A stretch of 64,000 bases of DNA. Source: DAOVXM01 sp963746255. Its GTDB lineage: Bacteria; Chloroflexota; Anaerolineae; Anaerolineales; UBA4823. How positions within the stretch are numbered: the stretch's first letter is position 1; each line of letters begins with the position of its first letter. Below, one piece after another: positions 33,386-42,576 of the stretch. The position numbers and the translations under genes were made by a program. The notes under the pieces are model-generated. The model saw only the letters and a program-made list of their open reading frames with translations. It was not told where the DNA came from and searched no databases. Location of the stretch: positions 992,001-1,056,000 of the forward strand of contig CAVVAJ010000001.1 in NCBI GenBank assembly GCA_963746255.1, read 5' to 3'.

Positions 33386-36064
33386 TCAATTCACCCTCAG
33401 CCGGTATCCAGCAACAACTCCAGAAAACACCAATAATGACATGCCGATTTGAAACCAAGTCCGCTCCCAGAGCGGAGGTAAAATCCGGACTCTGATTTTA
33501 GTTCCAGATTCATTCCATACCCCGTCGTGGTTGGAACCTTTTATATGCAGGGTATAATCCCCGCCTGGCAGGTTCGAATAACGGCCAGACCGACGTGTAC
33601 CAGCCATAATCCAATCGTCATCAAAACCCTCCAGCATATATGCGTACTGGTTCTTTTCTGGCCGGATATAACTTATAGCCGCATACTCAAACTCAAAAAA
33701 GTTATTTGGCCATTGGAGGGTAATATCTGAAATGTTTTCCAGTGTATCTTCTAGCCGTAAATGGTCCCCGCCTTGGGTAATTTCGGTTAAAACAATGGGC
33801 GGGATATAAGGATCGTCTTGGATATCCAAAGGATAGAACGATATAAAGCCGTTTACACCCCCAAAGTATAATTTCCCATCGAGTCCTTTGTGATAGGCTT
33901 TCGGACTGAATTCGCCGCCAGGCAATCCGTCGCTCTCGTCATAATTTTTGAATTGCTCCGTCTGGAGATTAAAGCGGGAAAGCCCGCTGTTCGTACTCAA
34001 CCAAAGAAAGCCTAGTTGGTCTTCCAGGATCCCGTAGATCACCTCGTTTGCCAGGCCGTCTTGGACGTTGAAGTGTTCGAAGGAATGATTTTCAGCGTCG
34101 TACCGGTTCAATCCACCACCATTGGTTCCAATCCATAGCTCTCCCCGGTGATCTTCATAGATAGCCAAGATGTCATCATCACTCAACCCGCTAGGAACAG
34201 AAGGATCATGATAGAAAACCGAAAAGTTATTCGATCCCCAATCATAGCGATTAAATCCATTACTCGTTCCAACCCATAGATTTCCGCCGCGATCTTCATA
34301 AATCGTACGGACTGTATTTTCGCTCAAGCTACCTGCATTTGACGGTAGGTGTAGATAGCGAGTGAATAAACCACTGGCGCGATCAAAATAGTTCAATCCA
34401 CGATCAAATGTTCCTACCCACAAACCACCAGTGTGATCTTCAAAGAGCGCGCTGACCGAATCATCACTGATAGTAGCAGCATCGGTAGAATTATGACGAT
34501 AGACCTCAAAACTATCGCTTTCCGGCTGGTAGCGCGCTAATCCTCCCCCACTGGTCCCAATCCAAATTTCACCACTACGACTTTCTAGGATCGCATTAAT
34601 CGTGTTGCTGCTGATACCGTTTGAATTTTCTGGATCAAACTGATAGCGCGTGAAACCATCTGTACCAAACTTTAAGCAATTCAATCCGCCCCCATTCGTG
34701 CCTACCCAAACATTCTGGTTACGGTCGACCAAGATGGAGAACACAGTATCAGCACTAAGACTATTCAAGTCTGCGGGATCGTGCCGCGTGATGTGAAAAT
34801 CCTTATGCGCGGGCGCATACTTCAACAACCCACCCCCATATGTACCTATCCATAGAATACCCAGTGGGTCAACAAACATGGATCGAACGCTTTGGGTGCT
34901 TAGACTGCGGTTATCACCGGTCTGGGTGGAGAACCGGCGCACATCACTTGTGATGGGATTGAGCAGGAATAATCCTTCGTTGTCCAAGCCGGCCCAAATC
35001 CCACCTTGGTTGTCCTGCCGGACCACTCTGATAACGCTCGCTTGGGGCATAAATGGATCGCTTGGTGCTACGGGGAATTGTTTGAACTCCCCGTTTAAAT
35101 AATCAAAGCGGTTCAAAATGCCATCACCGGTACCGATCCATAGAAAACCCGCTAAATCCTCAAAGATCGTATAAACATCATTATGACTCAGCGTGCTATG
35201 TAGGTTGGATACGTGTTTATACTGAATGAAATAGGGTTGGCTGGTTTGCAGGCTATCACTGTGCGAAGCCCGCCCTAAACTAAGCGAATCGCCATTTGGA
35301 TTAGATAGTTCCGGATGATACATCCGGTTTAGGCCACCACCAAGCGTACCAATCCACAATGTGCCTGAGCGATCCTCTTGGATAGCTACCACGTTGTTAT
35401 TACTGAGACTCTGCGGTTCTTGAGGGTCGTTCTGATAGCGGATGAAGCGTTCATTCTCCTTATCGAAGCGATTCAACCCGCCGCCGGAGGTACCAATCCA
35501 AAGCTGACCAGCTCGATCTAAAAACAATGCTTGGATATGGTCGCTGCTGATACTGCCCGGATCTGCGGGGTCATACTGGTATCTGATAAAGCGATCCAAT
35601 CTGCGGTCATAACGATTTAGGCCCCCGCTTCCGGTCCCGATCCAAATCGATCCATCGCGACTTTCGAGCAGCGCAGTAATCGTGTTGTCGCTTAGACTGT
35701 ATGGGTTATTTGGTTCAGGCTTATAAACCGTGAACGTGTATCCGTCGTATTTATTCAACCCGTCGCGAGTGCCAAACCACATAAAACCCTGGCTGCATTT
35801 CATGATTACCAAGACAGAGTCCTGCGAAAGCCCGTCCTCGCTAGTCAGTTGGTCGAAGAGCAGGTCAGTATATTCGTCACCACCATTATCCGCGTATGAT
35901 GCAGAAGCAAATGTCGGACGATATGCAGGAACGATCTCATTCTCGTTCAGTATGCTGATGTTGGGGGAAGAAAATATTACGGCGGTAACGAATAAAATGC
36001 TAATGCGCGCGGTGTGAGCGAGAGTTCTTGAGAATTGTTTGGGGAGTATTCGAAATATTTCCAC
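33386..36064 (-). CDS. Propeller sensor half (14 Reg_prop blades, Y_Y_Y domain, membrane helix)
   Basis: An 892-residue protein. An N-terminal hydrophobic segment (ARISILFVTAVIFSS) exports the chain. About 14 two-component propeller repeats follow, each with a motif such as GQLWIGTSGGGLNRFDKE, enough for two seven-bladed propellers. Then come a Y_Y_Y domain (FEFEYAAISYIRPEKNQYAYM) and a membrane helix (IGMSLLVFSGVVAGYRLRV). The frame stops at a TGA (33386-33388) exactly where family members continue as GYRLRV-x-S/x-I into the kinase coiled coil. The kinase continues in the same frame ten codons later. Such sensors detect extracellular carbohydrates or similar ligands in other bacteria. Confidence 0.88.
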   Translation of the reverse strand: MEIFRILPKQFSRTLAHTARISILFVTAVIFSSPNISILNENEIVPAYRPTFASASYADNGGDEYTDLLFDQLTSEDGLSQDSVLVIMKCSQGFMWFGTRDGLNKYDGYTFTVYKPEPNNPYSLSDNTITALLESRDGSIWIGTGSGGLNRYDRRLDRFIRYQYDPADPGSISSDHIQALFLDRAGQLWIGTSGGGLNRFDKENERFIRYQNDPQEPQSLSNNNVVAIQEDRSGTLWIGTLGGGLNRMYHPELSNPNGDSLSLGRASHSDSLQTSQPYFIQYKHVSNLHSTLSHNDVYTIFEDLAGFLWIGTGDGILNRFDYLNGEFKQFPVAPSDPFMPQASVIRVVRQDNQGGIWAGLDNEGLFLLNPITSDVRRFSTQTGDNRSLSTQSVRSMFVDPLGILWIGTYGGGLLKYAPAHKDFHITRHDPADLNSLSADTVFSILVDRNQNVWVGTNGGGLNCLKFGTDGFTRYQFDPENSNGISSNTINAILESRSGEIWIGTSGGGLARYQPESDSFEVYRHNSTDAATISDDSVSALFEDHTGGLWVGTFDRGLNYFDRASGLFTRYLHLPSNAGSLSENTVRTIYEDRGGNLWVGTSNGFNRYDWGSNNFSVFYHDPSVPSGLSDDDILAIYEDHRGELWIGTNGGGLNRYDAENHSFEHFNVQDGLANEVIYGILEDQLGFLWLSTNSGLSRFNLQTEQFKNYDESDGLPGGEFSPKAYHKGLDGKLYFGGVNGFISFYPLDIQDDPYIPPIVLTEITQGGDHLRLEDTLENISDITLQWPNNFFEFEYAAISYIRPEKNQYAYMLEGFDDDWIMAGTRRSGRYSNLPGGDYTLHIKGSNHDGVWNESGTKIRVRILPPLWERTWFQIGMSLLVFSGVVAGYRLRVN

Positions 36065-36377
36065 TAATAATTAATCCCTGCATTAATGCTGTAACAGCCT
36101 GGTTATCAAAGCGTGAAGCTATAAATACCCATGAGCAGTTCATAGTTACCTTTATTACTGTGGAATTGTGGGGGAAAGTTCAATATCCACCCACCTAGAA
36201 CGATGGTATTTAATCCTACTGGAGAGGGATGTTCACGGAATGTGTACCCACAAGATATTGTCCAAGTTCCACCAATTCCACCAAATCGATATATGAACTA
36301 ACAGATATAATTAGGCTGTGAACATATATGTTTTTTATTAGCCTTATCGTGGAAGGAGTCGACCCCGGGGTGATCTT
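36065..36377. other. Divergent intergenic region between sensor and mscS-type gene
   Basis: A 313 bp non-coding stretch between divergent genes, which must hold both promoters. I could not pick a convincing -35/-10 pair. GGAAGGAG at about 36350 is too far from the ATG to be its ribosome site. Confidence 0.4.
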
Positions 36378-37805
36378 ATGGATTTAAAGCGAATAATGAC
36401 GGTGCTGATATTAGTTGTAATCTTAGTTGTCATCGTTGTGAACTATACCAACTTTACACAGCAAAGCACTGGATTGAATCTACAGTTATTTGCTACCTTT
36501 ACTCCCGTACCTTCCATAACTCCTAGCCCACCACCCGGTAGCCAATTTCAGGCAGCGAGTAGTTCTGAAGGTGAAATTGGATTGGCCGAAGTAGCACCCA
36601 CACGGACTCCCGCACCCACGGCAACGCCCGGTGTTATCGACAAGCAAATTTCCAAATTTGTCAAACAACGCGGGATTCAATCCATCACAATCCTCGGTCT
36701 ACGAATCGAGGACTGGATTAATCTCGCTTTATCAATATTAATTGGATTATTTGGTTTTATTGTCGGGACGTGGTTAATTCGGCGCGTACTACCCCGTCTT
36801 TTTGAGAAAAATAACATCAAATTAGGCAATGAAATCATAAATAAAGTAGGTGAGGATATAAGATGGGTAGCCGTATTGATCGCGTTAAATTACGCAGTTA
36901 CCCGGCTCGTATTCATCAATGCAGAAGTAAAAAAGATCACAGCAGATATTTTCTTCATTATTATGATCTGGTTTGTGACCCATGCGACCTTCAAGCTTAT
37001 CGATTTAGCGGAAACCGAATCCAGGAAGAAGACGGAGTCTGGCGAGCAAGTTGACCGGATCACACCAGTAATCACCCTCACAACCCGAATCCTCAAAGTA
37101 CTCGCATCACTACTTGCGATTACGGTATTGCTTTCCTACTTTGGTATAAATGTGAGCGGTCTGCTCACCGTCTTAGGCTTAGGAGGTTTGGCATTCTCAT
37201 TAGCAGCCCAGGATACGATTAAGGATGCCATCGCAGGTTTTATCATCCTGATCGACCAGCCATTTCGCGTCGGAGACCGGATTGAAATTGAGGAAATCGG
37301 TACGTGGGGAGATGTGGTTGATATCGGTTTACGGACCACCCGTATCCGCACCCGCGATAATAGAATGGTAATCGTCCCCAACTCAATCATTGGCAGCAAC
37401 CAAGTGATCAATTATACCTACCCCGACCCACGCTACCGGATTGAGACCCATGTCGAAATCGCCTATGGCACCGATATTGAATTCGCCCGCCAGATCATCA
37501 TCGATACCGTTAAAGGTCTCCCTGGCGTCTTGCAAGACAAACCTGTTGATGCCCTTTATATCGAGATGGCAGATTTCGCAATGAAATTCAGGGTTCGCTG
37601 GTGGATCGAAACTTACATCGATACCCGACGGATGATGGACCATATTCATACCGCATTAGATCAAGCTTTTACCGCATCCGGGATCAATTCACCATATCCA
37701 ACCCAGTATGTAATCGTCTATAACGATCCGGAGCTACCTAAACAACCTAGTAAAGCTAAAGCCAGCGAAAATGCATCAAAGGAAGTAACCGATGATTCGG
37801 CGTAA
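36378..37805 (+). CDS. MscS-family mechanosensitive ion channel
   Basis: A 475-residue membrane channel. One N-terminal membrane helix (IMTVLILVVILVVIVVNYTN) is followed by a Pro/Thr-rich external linker (TPVPSITPSPPPGS) and further helices. The pore helix and beta domain are the MscS core, with GLGGLAFSLAAQDTIKDAIA, then DQPFRVGDRIEI and TTRIRTRDNRMVIVPNS. It would release solutes on hypo-osmotic shock. The long N-terminal extension with a low-complexity linker is unlike E. coli MscS. It stands alone. Confidence 0.9.
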   Translation: MDLKRIMTVLILVVILVVIVVNYTNFTQQSTGLNLQLFATFTPVPSITPSPPPGSQFQAASSSEGEIGLAEVAPTRTPAPTATPGVIDKQISKFVKQRGIQSITILGLRIEDWINLALSILIGLFGFIVGTWLIRRVLPRLFEKNNIKLGNEIINKVGEDIRWVAVLIALNYAVTRLVFINAEVKKITADIFFIIMIWFVTHATFKLIDLAETESRKKTESGEQVDRITPVITLTTRILKVLASLLAITVLLSYFGINVSGLLTVLGLGGLAFSLAAQDTIKDAIAGFIILIDQPFRVGDRIEIEEIGTWGDVVDIGLRTTRIRTRDNRMVIVPNSIIGSNQVINYTYPDPRYRIETHVEIAYGTDIEFARQIIIDTVKGLPGVLQDKPVDALYIEMADFAMKFRVRWWIETYIDTRRMMDHIHTALDQAFTASGINSPYPTQYVIVYNDPELPKQPSKAKASENASKEVTDDSA

Positions 37806-37916
37806 TCTCGGTAAAATTGAAGCCAGCTAGCTTGAATGTTGAAATAACTGCTTACAATCTATTAATCGTTTATCACCGCAGATAAATTTTCCCGAAGGCT
37901 TTATTTGGATACGAGC

Positions 37917-38469
37917 TCAACAGACCAAATCTGGGTAGACTTCGCGGAATTCTTGAGCTGAGACCTGCAGCGCTAGTGCAAACTGCAGGACTTACTTCAC
38001 GATTGGACCATCTAAGATCGGACCCCCCACATTCTTCTAGAATCTTCACCAGATGCCGCGTGTAGTCGATGAAGCTGTCATGCCACTCGACGCGTTCTAC
38101 TGGAACTGGTTCTGTGTCTCCATCCTTGAATAGCATGACCGCTGGTAGGTCTACTTTACGGGCGGTGCAGCGGTTGATAAATATTATGCCTTTTTCACCG
38201 ATCACTTCAACCCGATCATCGTCAGCGTAGTAGATCGAATCCATCTCGTGTGTGTGCACGAAATCTAATATCCCATAACGCTGAGGGGCTTTAAATTTGA
38301 ACGTGATCGGTGCTGGAGCATCCACCTCGGCGACCCGGCGCGGGATTAGACCCCCAACAGCTGAACGGTCGATCCAGGTACACACTTTCTCCACTGGTCC
38401 AAGCAAGTGATAAGCCAGCGAGAAAAAGTGGTAGGCGTGATCGAAGACCAGCAATCCTTGGCTCCCGAG
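37917..38469 (-). pseudogene. Remnant of a Gfo/Idh/MocA-type oxidoreductase
   Basis: Only the C-terminal half is left. The frame begins at the base after the M24 peptidase stop (GSQGLLVFDHAYHFFSLAYH) with no ATG, and the whole NAD-binding domain is missing. Near the end, a run of six G (complement of 38023-38028) shifts the frame. With five G the protein would read GGPILDGPIVK, then a TAA (37992-37994), then VLQFALALQVSAQEFREVYP, the normal end of such enzymes. Three independent lesions (deletion, frameshift, nonsense) make it a dead gene. An uninterrupted but wrong-frame reading runs to 37873. Confidence 0.75.
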
Positions 38470-39696
38470 TTAAATTTCCTCTACTGCCAGAGGGTATTTT
38501 GACAGCACTTCACAACCATCAGCTGTGATCAGCAGCGGGTTTTCGTAGCGGAAACCAGTGTCGTCCTCTGGACAGGCGTACTGGATCGCACAGATAATCA
38601 GCTCGCCGTCCTGATAGGTGTGTCCTGGGTCAGTCCAGTATGGAAATGGACCTTCGTTGGTCCCAATCCGCCATTCATCGCCCATCATACCGATGCCGTG
38701 CTCAAAACCAGGCACGACATATTCAGCGAAACCACCATCCTCACAGATCTCTTGCATCTCATCCGCCAGTGTTCCCGGAGAGATCCCTGGGCGATAGGTC
38801 CCCAGGCAGTGTTTCACCAGTGCAATGAAGTTATCCGCATGCCAGCGCTGGCGAGGGCTTGCAGGACCTAGCAGGTAATTGTGGGAATGGTCACCCAGTC
38901 CCAATCTGAACATGGCATGCAAATCGACCATTAATGCTTCGCCAGCTTGCAGCTCTTTGCGTGACGCTGGCGTACAGGCACCACCCGCCAACCCAGTCCG
39001 GTAGCCAGAGGCGATCTCGTTACCACCGGTAAAGGTCCAATCAAACTCGCTGCCCGCTTTGCGCATCGCATGACTGGCAATCCCTGCGAGCTCAGTTTCA
39101 GTCATGCCAAGGTAGCCGCCACTATTTATCGCCGCGTATACCGCCTGATGGCCGATGTCGACCAACCGAGAGGCTTCTCGGAAGCGATTGATAGTGCCTT
39201 GATCCTTGATCAACGCCAACCGGTCGACGATATCATGGGCATTCTTAAGCTGTACCGCTGGTAATGCGTCGCTCAACTGCTCGTACTCAAAATGAGTCAG
39301 GTTCCCCTCAGGCAGGTAGTTGGAGAGCCCGCTTTCAATTCCGACAACCCCTTTGCCGCCTGGCAGCAAGTCGGCGATGAATTCAGACACCAGGGTCATT
39401 TGATCCTGACCACCCATCGGTGCATATCCGAGGATATGCTCGCTATCTACCCAGGAATCATCAGCGACACGTGAAGCGTCGATGACGAAGGTAAACGCAG
39501 TGGGCAAGCCGTCTTTGGGTAGAACCATGTACGATCGCCAAGGACAGAAAGCATCAAGGATCCATGATAAAGTCCGCAGCCGGGTACCCAGGTACACATC
39601 GATACCTTCCACCGCCATCTCGGCCTGCAGCTGCTGAACGCGAGCCGGGAAATCAACAAAGTATGGGTCAGCAGCATGTTTCTCTAATTCGTTCAT
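38470..39696 (-). CDS. M24-family metallopeptidase (Xaa-Pro peptidase/creatinase-like)
   Basis: A 408-residue protein of the pita-bread fold. The N-terminal creatinase-type domain (to about 150) is followed by the catalytic domain with LMVDLHAMFRLGLGDHSHN, the metal-ligand region, and VPGFEHGIGMMGDEWR. Members are aminopeptidases, prolidases, or amidinohydrolases such as creatinase. Its position with an enolase-superfamily enzyme and a sugar-type isomerase suggests a catabolic amidohydrolase or peptidase role, but the substrate is open. The next gene upstream (SCP2-like) is 11 bases away. Confidence 0.83.
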   Translation of the reverse strand: MNELEKHAADPYFVDFPARVQQLQAEMAVEGIDVYLGTRLRTLSWILDAFCPWRSYMVLPKDGLPTAFTFVIDASRVADDSWVDSEHILGYAPMGGQDQMTLVSEFIADLLPGGKGVVGIESGLSNYLPEGNLTHFEYEQLSDALPAVQLKNAHDIVDRLALIKDQGTINRFREASRLVDIGHQAVYAAINSGGYLGMTETELAGIASHAMRKAGSEFDWTFTGGNEIASGYRTGLAGGACTPASRKELQAGEALMVDLHAMFRLGLGDHSHNYLLGPASPRQRWHADNFIALVKHCLGTYRPGISPGTLADEMQEICEDGGFAEYVVPGFEHGIGMMGDEWRIGTNEGPFPYWTDPGHTYQDGELIICAIQYACPEDDTGFRYENPLLITADGCEVLSKYPLAVEEI

Positions 39697-39707
39697 GATC
39701 GGCTCGC

Positions 39708-40106
39708 TTAATAATCAGTTGGAATCGTTGCTAAGACCGCGTTAAGGCGGTCTACGACAACCGCAAGGCTTAGTGCTTTAACCATGCTGCCTTTTAACCG
39801 CAGTTTCCCGCTCATGAGAGCCGACCGAGCCCCCAGCTCAGCTTTCGAAATCCTAGCAAAAGTCTCGTAATCTCCGGTGATGGTGAATTCCACCTTGAGC
39901 GGTTCGTCCTCGATTACAGATAATTCTTTGATCATACCGTCAACATATTTGTAGTACACCGCCCGGTCGATCCCGTCTGGGCAGTTTTTATAAGCGGTGA
40001 CCATCGATGAAGTAGTGTGCTTCATATCATCGGCGGTCAGAAAAGTACTCAATCTGCGATAGGCTTCCTCCGCCCACTCAGGGCTAAGATATTGGTAGTT
40101 TCCCAT
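39708..40106 (-). CDS. SCP2 sterol-binding-domain-like protein
   Basis: A 132-residue protein with the pattern of the SCP-2 lipid-carrier fold: VEFTITGDYETFARISKAEL and ALMSGKLRLKGSMVKAL. It has no signal peptide, so it is a cytosolic binding protein for a hydrophobic ligand. GAGTGAAAT precedes ATG 40106. It is followed at once by the M24 peptidase gene on the same strand. Confidence 0.8.
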   Translation of the reverse strand: MGNYQYLSPEWAEEAYRRLSTFLTADDMKHTTSSMVTAYKNCPDGIDRAVYYKYVDGMIKELSVIEDEPLKVEFTITGDYETFARISKAELGARSALMSGKLRLKGSMVKALSLAVVVDRLNAVLATIPTDY

Positions 40107-40291
40107 ATTTCACTCCTTTTGAACTAATGGTACGAACCAACACATAAGATTTATAAATTCGGTATGATTTATGTTCTCAATACTTCCAACTGCGAAATGG
40201 TTCCGGCGTGGCGTTCACGTGTTTTCGAATAAATGATCAATAACGGTATGGACAGAGAGAAGAAGATCCGCGGCTGCGGTTTAATGATCGA

Positions 40292-41518
40292 CTAGCGGCG
40301 TTTACTCCGTGATAACCGCAGGGCAGTGAAAAGACCTTTCTCTTTAATGGTCTTGACAGCCAACCCGCGCGATGTGATCTCGAAGTATTTATCCCCGTAA
40401 TGGGCAAGCTTATCGACGTCGATATCTATACCTAGGCCGGGTTGATCCGGTACGCCGATCGTCCCCGCCTCATCGATCAGGATGGGTTCAGTCAGCAGAC
40501 CGTCACGAACCTCAGGTATCCAACCGGGCGGTTCATAAGGGTATTCGAGGGGCTGGTCACGCGATCCGCTCGCCAGCAAGTGCAGATTGGTCAGCAGTCC
40601 AAGCCCGTTTGTCCAAGTGTGTGGGGTGAATCCCAACCCTCGATCAATGCAGGCATCTTGGACTTGTTTGGCTTCACTTACCCCGCCTCCCATAGTAGCA
40701 TCAGGCTGGTAGACATCATAGCTGCCTTTCTCCAACATCACTTTGAACTCGTGCCAGCCACCATTAAGCTCGCCACCGGCAATCGGCACTGCCGACTGCT
40801 GGCGCAGCTTAGCCAGCTCATCATATGCATACATATCTAGCGGTTCTTCAATCCAAGCCACGTCGAGGTCAGCGCAAGCTCGGGCGAATTCGACCGCCCG
40901 GGCTAAATCCCAGAGCGGTGCATCGTCTATCAAGGCAACTCGCCAGCCCTGGTTGGCATCTACACCGATCTGCATTGTGTCACCAACCGCCTTTCGCACT
41001 GTTTCCACCTGGGCGATATCCTCCAGCAGCGAAAAGCTGTGCACACGCAGTTTGACAGTATTGAAGCCCATGTCCCGCAGCCTCAACACTTCATCAACGC
41101 GTTGTTTAGGTGGGTGTATTTCACCGGTTGAAGCGTAAACCGGAACACGTCCCCCGGTACTCCCACCCAGCAGAGCCCAGACGGGTTTCCCCTCCACTCT
41201 TCCTTTGATGTCCCAGAAGGCCGCTTCCAACCAATAGTTGCGCCACCCGAGGTAGCTTGCTTCGCGGATCCGCTGGCGCGCGGTTTGTATATCCAACGGA
41301 TTCAAGCCAATCAAGTACGGACCCAGCAAGGAACCAAGACCCTCTCGCTCGCGCTCAAACGCAACACCGGCCGCAACTCCCTGAACACCATCATCCGTCG
41401 TCAAGCGAGCGAGGGTGAAGCGGTTCAAAGTTTGTGGATAGCCTGGGATCCAGGCTGGGTGGAATGGGCGCTCTAATGGAATCGCGACATGGAACAATTC
41501 GATCCGTTCAATTTTCAT
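40292..41518 (-). CDS. Mandelate racemase/muconate-lactonizing enzyme family protein
   Basis: A 408-residue enolase-superfamily enzyme. The capping domain (RIELFHVAIPLERPFHPAW) is followed by the barrel with the metal ligands in GVDANQGWR, VAWIEEPLD and AGGELNGGW, and a base region at FTPHTWTNGLG. Enzymes of this group abstract a proton next to a carboxylate (racemisation, sugar-acid dehydration, cycloisomerisation). The second-shell pattern does not let me name a substrate. It belongs to the minus-strand catabolic-looking cluster 38.4-44.9 kb. Confidence 0.88.
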   Translation of the reverse strand: MKIERIELFHVAIPLERPFHPAWIPGYPQTLNRFTLARLTTDDGVQGVAAGVAFEREREGLGSLLGPYLIGLNPLDIQTARQRIREASYLGWRNYWLEAAFWDIKGRVEGKPVWALLGGSTGGRVPVYASTGEIHPPKQRVDEVLRLRDMGFNTVKLRVHSFSLLEDIAQVETVRKAVGDTMQIGVDANQGWRVALIDDAPLWDLARAVEFARACADLDVAWIEEPLDMYAYDELAKLRQQSAVPIAGGELNGGWHEFKVMLEKGSYDVYQPDATMGGGVSEAKQVQDACIDRGLGFTPHTWTNGLGLLTNLHLLASGSRDQPLEYPYEPPGWIPEVRDGLLTEPILIDEAGTIGVPDQPGLGIDIDVDKLAHYGDKYFEITSRGLAVKTIKEKGLFTALRLSRSKRR

Positions 41519-41656
41519 TGCCTAAAATCCCCTCCAGTTCTAACCTGCAAACTGTAAATTAAATCAAACTATATTACTTTACAACAGAATCGGCCATCCG
41601 GCAACTAGTGCTAACATCAAATACACTTGGGCTGACTTTATCAGACTAAAGGTATT

Positions 41657-42463
41657 TCATTTCCTGCGCACAAAACCGAGTTTTTCCAGATAACTATAGT
41701 TCTGCTCTAAGAGTTGTAGGCCTTTCTCAGGAATAGAGCCTTCGATACTGACAAGACCCGAATATCTTTCTGTCAGCGCGAGGAGTATCCCACCAATGTC
41801 CATCTGCCCAGTGCCTAAAGGTAGATGCACTCTATGAGGGGTGTTATCGCTCAAGTGTACATGGGTAATCCAGTCCTGGGGGAGTTGTTCTAGTAAATCG
41901 ATAGGATTGCCATGAGTATTGAGGTGTGCTAAATCTATCGTGAGGCCAATATTATGGTACCCAGTCGACATGAGACGATTGGCATCGGTTGGAAGCATGA
42001 AAAACTCGAATGGTTTTCGCTCCATCAGTTCAATGCCAACCCTGATGCCGTACAGTGCCGCTAAATCATCCAACTCATGAACCCAATCCAATAATCGATC
42101 CCAGGCGTGATCAGCAGGGTCAGTATCACCATCGCGCAGTCCGGGGTGGATTACGACCAGTTTGGCACCCAAATCTGCCGCTAATTGGAACGACGCCGCA
42201 ACCCTCCGCCGGGCCTGGTGGGAATCATACGCATCTAGGGCAAGCGGATTGAGCTCGCCTGTGAACGTGTGGATAGTTAGTTTCAGTCCTAACTTCTCAA
42301 GGACTGCTCGGAGATCATAGAGCGGCTCAGCCCACTTTTCGAGGTGCCAAGGCCAAAGCTCTGCTGACTCATATCCAGTCAAGGCGATTTTCTCCAAAGC
42401 GTAGGAAACGGGATGTTCCCGCAGAACTGTTGTGGAAATCCCAAAAATTAGGTTTTTGCTCAT
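41657..42463 (-). CDS. Sugar phosphate isomerase/epimerase-type TIM-barrel protein
   Basis: A 268-residue xylose-isomerase-like (AP endonuclease 2 family) barrel. Metal-site motifs are KLVVIHPGLRDG, VGIELMERKPFE, LTIDLAHLNTHG and THVHLSDNTPHRVHLPLG then VSIEGSIPEKG near the end. Typical members are epimerases or isomerases of sugars and cyclitols. It sits between the enolase-superfamily gene and the ASKHA protein gene on the same strand. Confidence 0.85.
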   Translation of the reverse strand: MSKNLIFGISTTVLREHPVSYALEKIALTGYESAELWPWHLEKWAEPLYDLRAVLEKLGLKLTIHTFTGELNPLALDAYDSHQARRRVAASFQLAADLGAKLVVIHPGLRDGDTDPADHAWDRLLDWVHELDDLAALYGIRVGIELMERKPFEFFMLPTDANRLMSTGYHNIGLTIDLAHLNTHGNPIDLLEQLPQDWITHVHLSDNTPHRVHLPLGTGQMDIGGILLALTERYSGLVSIEGSIPEKGLQLLEQNYSYLEKLGFVRRK

Positions 42464-42576
42464 CTTCTAATTGTCCTTAGAGAGGAAGATATTAGCTCGA
42501 GCTTGAGATGGATTACGTAAGATCAAGCTAATAAATTAGGCAGTATGCCGATCGATAGGATACAGAAGCCGGGGAT

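Noticed and set aside
33386..33388. UGA recoded as an amino acid in the split sensor
   Set aside because: Many genes here, such as ilvC and leuD, end in TGA, so the code uses UGA as a stop.
33386..36064. Internal DNA repeats as a CRISPR-like array
   Set aside because: The repeats are degenerate coding repeats of propeller blades (WIGTxxGGLNR), with no spacers of constant length.
37873..38454. Intact 193-residue protein reading of the oxidoreductase remnant
   Set aside because: Its last 45 residues are out of frame relative to the family and it has no ATG; it is better explained as a pseudogene.
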